Shown here: positions 60,044 through 64,000 of the stretch, in pieces | Layout of the letters: each line of letters begins with the position of its first letter | How positions within the stretch are numbered: position 1 is the stretch's first letter | Assembly: GCF_025150245.1 (NCBI RefSeq) | Contig: NZ_CP102279.1 | Location: forward strand, 1,485,423-1,549,422 | Reading direction: 5' to 3' | From: Dorea formicigenerans | GTDB taxonomy: Bacteria; Bacillota; Clostridia; Lachnospirales; Lachnospiraceae | Length of the DNA stretch: 64,000 bases | Notes under the pieces: model-generated | What the model was told of the DNA's origin: nothing | The model's database searches: none | What the model saw: only the letters and a program-made list of their open reading frames with translations | Made by a program: the position numbers and the translations under genes

Positions 60044-60422
60044 GCCAGTCTAAATCTCCTCTGTCAATTGCTAAAATAATCAGTTCAGCTGTTGCAAGAT
60101 TTGTTGCCATTGGGATATTATAAGTATCGCAAAGGCGGAATAAATCATTGACCTCCGGCTCATGAGGTTTTGGGTTCATAGGTTCTCTTAAAAAAATTAA
60201 TGCATCAATATCATTCTGAGCAATCTGAGCTCCGAGCTGTTCCTTTCCACCAAGTGGACCAGCTAGATATTTGTGAACATTCAGATTCGTTACCTCTTCG
60301 ATGAGTCTTCCAGTTGTACCGGTAGCATAAAGTTCGTGTTTACTCAGAATTCCACGGTAAGCAATACAGAAATTCTGCATCAGTGTTTTCTTTGAATCAT
60401 GAGCGACAAGACCTATATTCAT
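60027..60422 (-). CDS. mgsA: Methylglyoxal synthase
   Basis: 131-residue MgsA, which converts dihydroxyacetone phosphate to methylglyoxal and phosphate. Motifs: MNIGLVAHDSKK, ATGTTGRLIEE, AGPLGGKEQLGAQI and LREPMNPKPHE. Start at 60422 with AAGGAG upstream; an in-frame extension to 60467 overlaps rodA. Its place after rodA is common in Clostridia. Confidence 0.96.
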   Translation of the reverse strand: MNIGLVAHDSKKTLMQNFCIAYRGILSKHELYATGTTGRLIEEVTNLNVHKYLAGPLGGKEQLGAQIAQNDIDALIFLREPMNPKPHEPEVNDLFRLCDTYNIPMATNLATAELIILAIDRGDLDWREMYR

Positions 60423-60435
60423 TGCGTTCACTCCT

Positions 60436-61560
60436 TTATTGATATTTTTTTTGTTGCAGTCCGACATTTAAGACAAATCCAATACCGATATATAAACTTA
60501 CAAGTGATGTCAGGCCATAACTGATAAATGGCAACGGTACTCCGGTATTCGGAAGCATATTTGTTGCTACACTTATATTAATAAAACTTTGGAATCCAAT
60601 CAGACCTCCAACGCCACTACATATGATCTTTCCAGCGAGATCCCGCGATCGCATTCCAATCAATATACATTGTATCACAACAAGTAGTAATAACGCAATA
60701 ATAATACAACATCCAACAAACCCAAGTTCCTCGCCAATAATGGCGAAGATAAAATCCGTCTGTGGCTCTGAGATATAGTTACCATTTTTTACAGAGGTAG
60801 TAGTATTGTTATTCAGACCTTTTCCGGTAAGCTGACCAGATCCGATTGCCATCTCAGAGTTATTCTGCTGATATGCTTCATCACTGGCATACTTTTCAGG
60901 CTCCAGGAAAGCAAGAATACGCTTTTGCTGATAGTCTTTCAAAAATGGCTGGTTTGGCTGGACAGCGATACTTAAAAAGATAATAGCCACTGGAACTAAT
61001 ATAAGAAGTACAGTTCCGATAAATTTGTAACTCAGTCCTCCAACATAGATCAACAGGCAGATGACAAGTGCAGTGCAGATCGTAGTAGAAAGGTTCGGCT
61101 CTACCAGAATTAAAGCAAGCGGAATTCCGGCAAGCACTGCATATTTAATCAATGTGACTGTATCGTTAATATCATCTTTGTGATCCATAAGAAATCTTGC
61201 AAAAAACAAAATTAAAAGAATTTTTGCTAGTTCTGATGGCTGAAAAGTTGTAAATCCCAAGTCAATCCAACGCTTTGCGCCGTTGGCTGTGTGCCCGAAG
61301 ACAAGTACAGATAACAAACTTAATATTGCAACTGCGTATATAATCCAGTAAAAATTAAGAATCCATATATAATCGATCAAAGATACAATCATCATAAGAA
61401 TGAATCCTACACAGACACCAAAAATCTGCTTGTTCTGAACAGATGCCTTCGCACTGCCTACAACCATAACGCCAATCACGGATAATGCAAATACAAGCAG
61501 AACAAGGCTGAACTTGTAATCTCTGAGTTTATAAGGTTTTGTTAATCTTGGTAATCTCAC
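60436..61560 (-). CDS. rodA: RodA/FtsW/SpoVE family peptidoglycan glycosyltransferase
   Basis: 374-residue SEDS protein with about ten helices. The signatures are GAKRWIDLGFTTFQPSELAKI, ISEPQTDFIFAIIGEELGF and NTGVPLPFISYG. Its place after minDE and near PBP2 indicates the elongation-type RodA partner of that PBP. It overlaps minE by an ATGA (61557-61560). Confidence 0.94.
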   Translation of the reverse strand: MRLPRLTKPYKLRDYKFSLVLLVFALSVIGVMVVGSAKASVQNKQIFGVCVGFILMMIVSLIDYIWILNFYWIIYAVAILSLLSVLVFGHTANGAKRWIDLGFTTFQPSELAKILLILFFARFLMDHKDDINDTVTLIKYAVLAGIPLALILVEPNLSTTICTALVICLLIYVGGLSYKFIGTVLLILVPVAIIFLSIAVQPNQPFLKDYQQKRILAFLEPEKYASDEAYQQNNSEMAIGSGQLTGKGLNNNTTTSVKNGNYISEPQTDFIFAIIGEELGFVGCCIIIALLLLVVIQCILIGMRSRDLAGKIICSGVGGLIGFQSFINISVATNMLPNTGVPLPFISYGLTSLVSLYIGIGFVLNVGLQQKKYQ

Positions 61561-61769
61561 GTTTCTTCTCCTACATATGAAATGAAAATATGTGTTCTGT
61601 ATATTTCAACATGAAAGTTATCTTCTGTAAGTTCCAGATATTTGGATAATGTCTGGAATAAATCTCTGGAAATGTTCTCATATTCTGCCGGAGAACAGCT
61701 TATGCGGTCTGACACGATCAGCAGTTTCAATCTGCTTTTCGCAACAGACACAGAAGATTTTTTTAACAT
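61557..61769 (-). CDS. minE: Cell division topological specificity factor MinE
   Basis: 70-residue MinE-like protein. The MinD-interacting and anti-MinC segment SVAKSRLKLLIVSDR and the dimerisation region LSKYLELTEDNFHVEIYR are seen. It is shorter than E. coli MinE (88) but complete. It is directly after minD. Confidence 0.88.
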   Translation of the reverse strand: MLKKSSVSVAKSRLKLLIVSDRISCSPAEYENISRDLFQTLSKYLELTEDNFHVEIYRTHIFISYVGEET

Positions 61770-61784
61770 GCTGTATGTACCCTC

Positions 61785-62576
61785 CTATTTTTTATGAAAG
61801 ACACCGGACAGCTTTGAAAATAGTCCTTGATGTCCGGAAAGATTCAAGAAAGGTACTTCAAGGCCGAGAATACGCTTGCATATATTTGTATAGGCTTTTC
61901 CGGCCAGGGAATCCAGGCTGATGACCGGTTCCCCCTGATTCGTGGCAACAACAACCTGCTCGTCATCTGGAATGGCTCCAATCAGTGGAATGGAGAGAAT
62001 TTCAGTCACATCATCAATGGACATCATATCCCCTCGTCTGACCATATCCATTCGGATGCGATTAACGATTAGCGAACTATTGCGAATCTGATTTTTTTCC
62101 AACAGTCCAATGATGCGGTCAGCATCACGGATTGCGGAAACCTCCGGTGTTGTGACAACAAGAGCACGATCAGCTCCGGCTATTGCATTTTGGAATCCCT
62201 GTTCGATTCCGGCCGGACAGTCTAAAAGTACATAATCAAATTCCTCTTTCAATTCTGAAGCCAGCTTTTTCATCTGTTCCGGTGAAATTGCTGATTTATC
62301 TTTTGTCTGGGCAGATGGAAGCAGATAGAGATTTTCATATCTGCGATCCCGGATTGCTGCCTGTTTCAATCGACAGGTTCCTTCAATCACATCGACCAGA
62401 TTATAGACAATCTGATTTTCCAGTCCCATAACTACGTCAAGGTTGCGAAGACCAAGATCGGTATCAATGACAATGACTTTCTTTCCTAACCAAGAGAGTC
62501 CCGCACCAATATTTGCTGTTGTAGTGGTCTTACCTACACCGCCTTTTCCTGATGTAATAACAATTACTTCGCCCAT
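61785..62576 (-). CDS. minD: Septum site-determining ATPase MinD
   Basis: 263-residue MinD. Deviant Walker A GKGGVGKTT, then VIDTDLGLRNLD and LLDCPAGIEQGF; the C-terminus VPFLNLSGHQGLFSKLSGVFHKK-type end is amphipathic for membrane binding. In Clostridia minD is usually preceded by minC, but only 100 bases separate it here from the PBP gene, so no minC fits. Confidence 0.97.
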   Translation of the reverse strand: MGEVIVITSGKGGVGKTTTTANIGAGLSWLGKKVIVIDTDLGLRNLDVVMGLENQIVYNLVDVIEGTCRLKQAAIRDRRYENLYLLPSAQTKDKSAISPEQMKKLASELKEEFDYVLLDCPAGIEQGFQNAIAGADRALVVTTPEVSAIRDADRIIGLLEKNQIRNSSLIVNRIRMDMVRRGDMMSIDDVTEILSIPLIGAIPDDEQVVVATNQGEPVISLDSLAGKAYTNICKRILGLEVPFLNLSGHQGLFSKLSGVFHKK

Positions 62577-62676
62577 GAATAACTTCCTCCTGTCAATGGC
62601 TTTGTTTCATGCTTTTAAATATTCTTTTCGCTATGTGTTTCATGAACCATTTTGTCTTTTGAAAGGCAAGCTGCTC

Positions 62677-64000
62677 CTAGCCTTCATTTGAAGCATTTGA
62701 ACCAATGCTTGAAGCTGTTCCGGTTATCAATTCATTTTCCGGAGTGAGCTGGTAATAATATTTCATAACGTCTCTGGCTACTTCTGCTGCATAAGTAGAA
62801 CTATAACCATTGGCGATACGAGTTGCAAAAGCAACTTCCGGTGAATCGCTTGGCGCAAATCCTATGAAAAGCGCATGGTCCGGATGCGTTTTACTCTGCT
62901 GAGCTGTTCCGGTCTTACCGGATAACTGGAATCCGCTCCTGTTAATATCCGAAAATGTACTACTATGAGATACAAGTACTACATTACGCATTCCTTCGTG
63001 TACAGCATCCCATGTGCTCGCAGAAATATCTGACAGAGTATTATCGATTTTTGGCTGTGATTCTTCAATGACATTGCCTTTGACATCAGTGGTCTTGTTC
63101 AGGAGTGTCAGATCAAAAAGTGTTCCTTTATTTGCAATCGTAGTAACATAGCGGGCAAGCTGACTTGTCGTGTAGTTGTTGGTACCCTGTCCAATTGCAG
63201 ATGGTACAGAAGAATCATCGGAAATTTGTGGATCAGCCTCTGGAATTTCCATTCCAGAAGTGGTTCCAAGTCCAAACATCTGAGCATATTTTGAAAGCTT
63301 CTGGAGTCCAAGTTCACTGGAATAGTAAGCATTCGTTGCATCACCTTGATTATTATCCTGGCTGATGGAATTGATTCCGTTGTCTTTCAGACTTAATCTG
63401 TAACCGACTTCATAAAAGAAACTGTTACAAGAGTTCTCAATTGCACCTGACACATCCAGACTGCCATGTGCATTTGGGTAAATCCAGCATTTTGGATTTG
63501 GTTCAATCTTTTCATAAATACCATGGCACGGAAGATGGGAATCTGTACTGATAACACCTTCGGTAAGTCCGGCTATGGCAGACAAAGGTTTGTAAGTAGA
63601 TCCCGGTGCGGTCTTTTCCTGTGTCGCATTATTGTAGAATGGACGGGAACTTGCTGTTACAAGCTGATTGTAATAAGTTGAGTCCATATTGTTTGCAAGT
63701 CGGTTATTGTCATATCCCGGATAAGATACACATGCCAGAACCTGACCTGTGGAAGTATCTGTCATGACAAAAGAACCTGTACATGGTTCCAGACCGAGCT
63801 GTCCAGGTGTAATCTCCAGTGTCTGGATCTTTCCACGCATAAAGTCATAAGCTGTTGTTGCGCCACTTGCGAGTGCATTATATTGAGATTCATCGTAATT
63901 AAGTATATTCTGCTCGTAGAGAATCGTACAAAGTTCACGACCAGTAATGGATCCGGCTTTGATCATGTATTTGTAGATCAGCTTGTCAAAACTGTTATCT
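62677..64000 (-). CDS. Penicillin-binding protein 2 (class B), 5'-truncated
   Basis: C-terminal 440 residues of a class B PBP; the frame is open to the window edge. The catalytic motifs are STYK (APGSTYKPLS), SCN (ENSCNSFF) and KTGT (SGKTGTAQQSK). It probably pairs with RodA in elongation (mrdA-like). Its distal part is outside the window. mreBCD would be expected further along. Confidence 0.93.
   Translation of the reverse strand, partial: DNSFDKLIYKYMIKAGSITGRELCTILYEQNILNYDESQYNALASGATTAYDFMRGKIQTLEITPGQLGLEPCTGSFVMTDTSTGQVLACVSYPGYDNNRLANNMDSTYYNQLVTASSRPFYNNATQEKTAPGSTYKPLSAIAGLTEGVISTDSHLPCHGIYEKIEPNPKCWIYPNAHGSLDVSGAIENSCNSFFYEVGYRLSLKDNGINSISQDNNQGDATNAYYSSELGLQKLSKYAQMFGLGTTSGMEIPEADPQISDDSSVPSAIGQGTNNYTTSQLARYVTTIANKGTLFDLTLLNKTTDVKGNVIEESQPKIDNTLSDISASTWDAVHEGMRNVVLVSHSSTFSDINRSGFQLSGKTGTAQQSKTHPDHALFIGFAPSDSPEVAFATRIANGYSSTYAAEVARDVMKYYYQLTPENELITGTASSIGSNASNEG

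Overview
The window (about 41% G+C, judged by eye) looks like chromosomal DNA of a spore-forming member of the Lachnospiraceae (Clostridia), close to Dorea, Mediterraneibacter or Blautia. The grounds are an alpha/beta-type SASP, GerW and YlbJ sporulation proteins, Firmicutes-style ribosome binding sites and -35/-10 promoters, RecU, an L27 with the Prp-cleaved N-terminus, a LexA/YneA-type SOS pair, and familiar gene orders (rpmB - Asp23 - fakA - recG; rsmD - coaD - ylbJ; rplU - prp - rpmA - obg - yhbY - nadD - yqeK - rsfS; yggS - sepF - ylmH; PBP2 - minD - minE - rodA - mgsA). No rRNA, tRNA or CRISPR array was seen.

Layout. From 1 to 44.9 kb nearly every gene is on the + strand. The order is: an FtsW/RodA-type flippase (cut by the window edge) with a class B PBP; DUF2953 and GerW; rpmB, Asp23, fakA, recG and a SASP; rsmD, coaD and convergent ylbJ; pepD, an M23 peptidase and RNA-modification genes (rsmF-like, rsuA-like, ygiQ, SDR, rluC-like, recU); a histidine operon hisZ-hisG-hisD-hisB-hisIE with its own consensus promoter; cell-wall enzymes (NodB-type deacetylase, NlpC/P60-3D hydrolase) and a MATE exporter; a radical SAM pair, a Cys-tRNA(Pro) deacylase, a HAD phosphatase, aspartokinase and an amidohydrolase; then the L21/Prp/L27/Obg ribosome-assembly operon, ending with rsfS. 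From 51.9 to 64 kb nearly all genes are on the - strand: RluD, LspA, YlmH, SepF, YggS, an HlyD-like protein, YhcC, DacF-type carboxypeptidase, MgsA, RodA, MinE, MinD and PBP2 (cut by the window edge).

The 45-52 kb stretch between these converging arms is the variable part. It holds an intact-looking IS3/IS150-type element (45047-46511, 3-bp duplication CAG) inserted exactly into the loop of a terminator hairpin; lexA divergent from a LysM/membrane YneA-like gene with two LexA boxes on its promoter; three AT-rich genes of unknown or loosely known role (membrane protein, DUF5688, Uma2-type nuclease); and a XerS-like tyrosine recombinase.

The strongest leads are: the IS split terminator; loss of the second catalytic Asp in that transposase (D to N at residue 199); a degenerate HisF-like barrel fused in front of HisIE; intrinsic terminators lying inside coding sequence (11057-11087 and 27075-27107); structured intergenic elements either side of rsfS; a duplicated small hairpin before two consecutive genes; and a min cluster lacking minC. 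I saw no complete new defence or biosynthetic system. All family calls rest on motif recognition without database searches.
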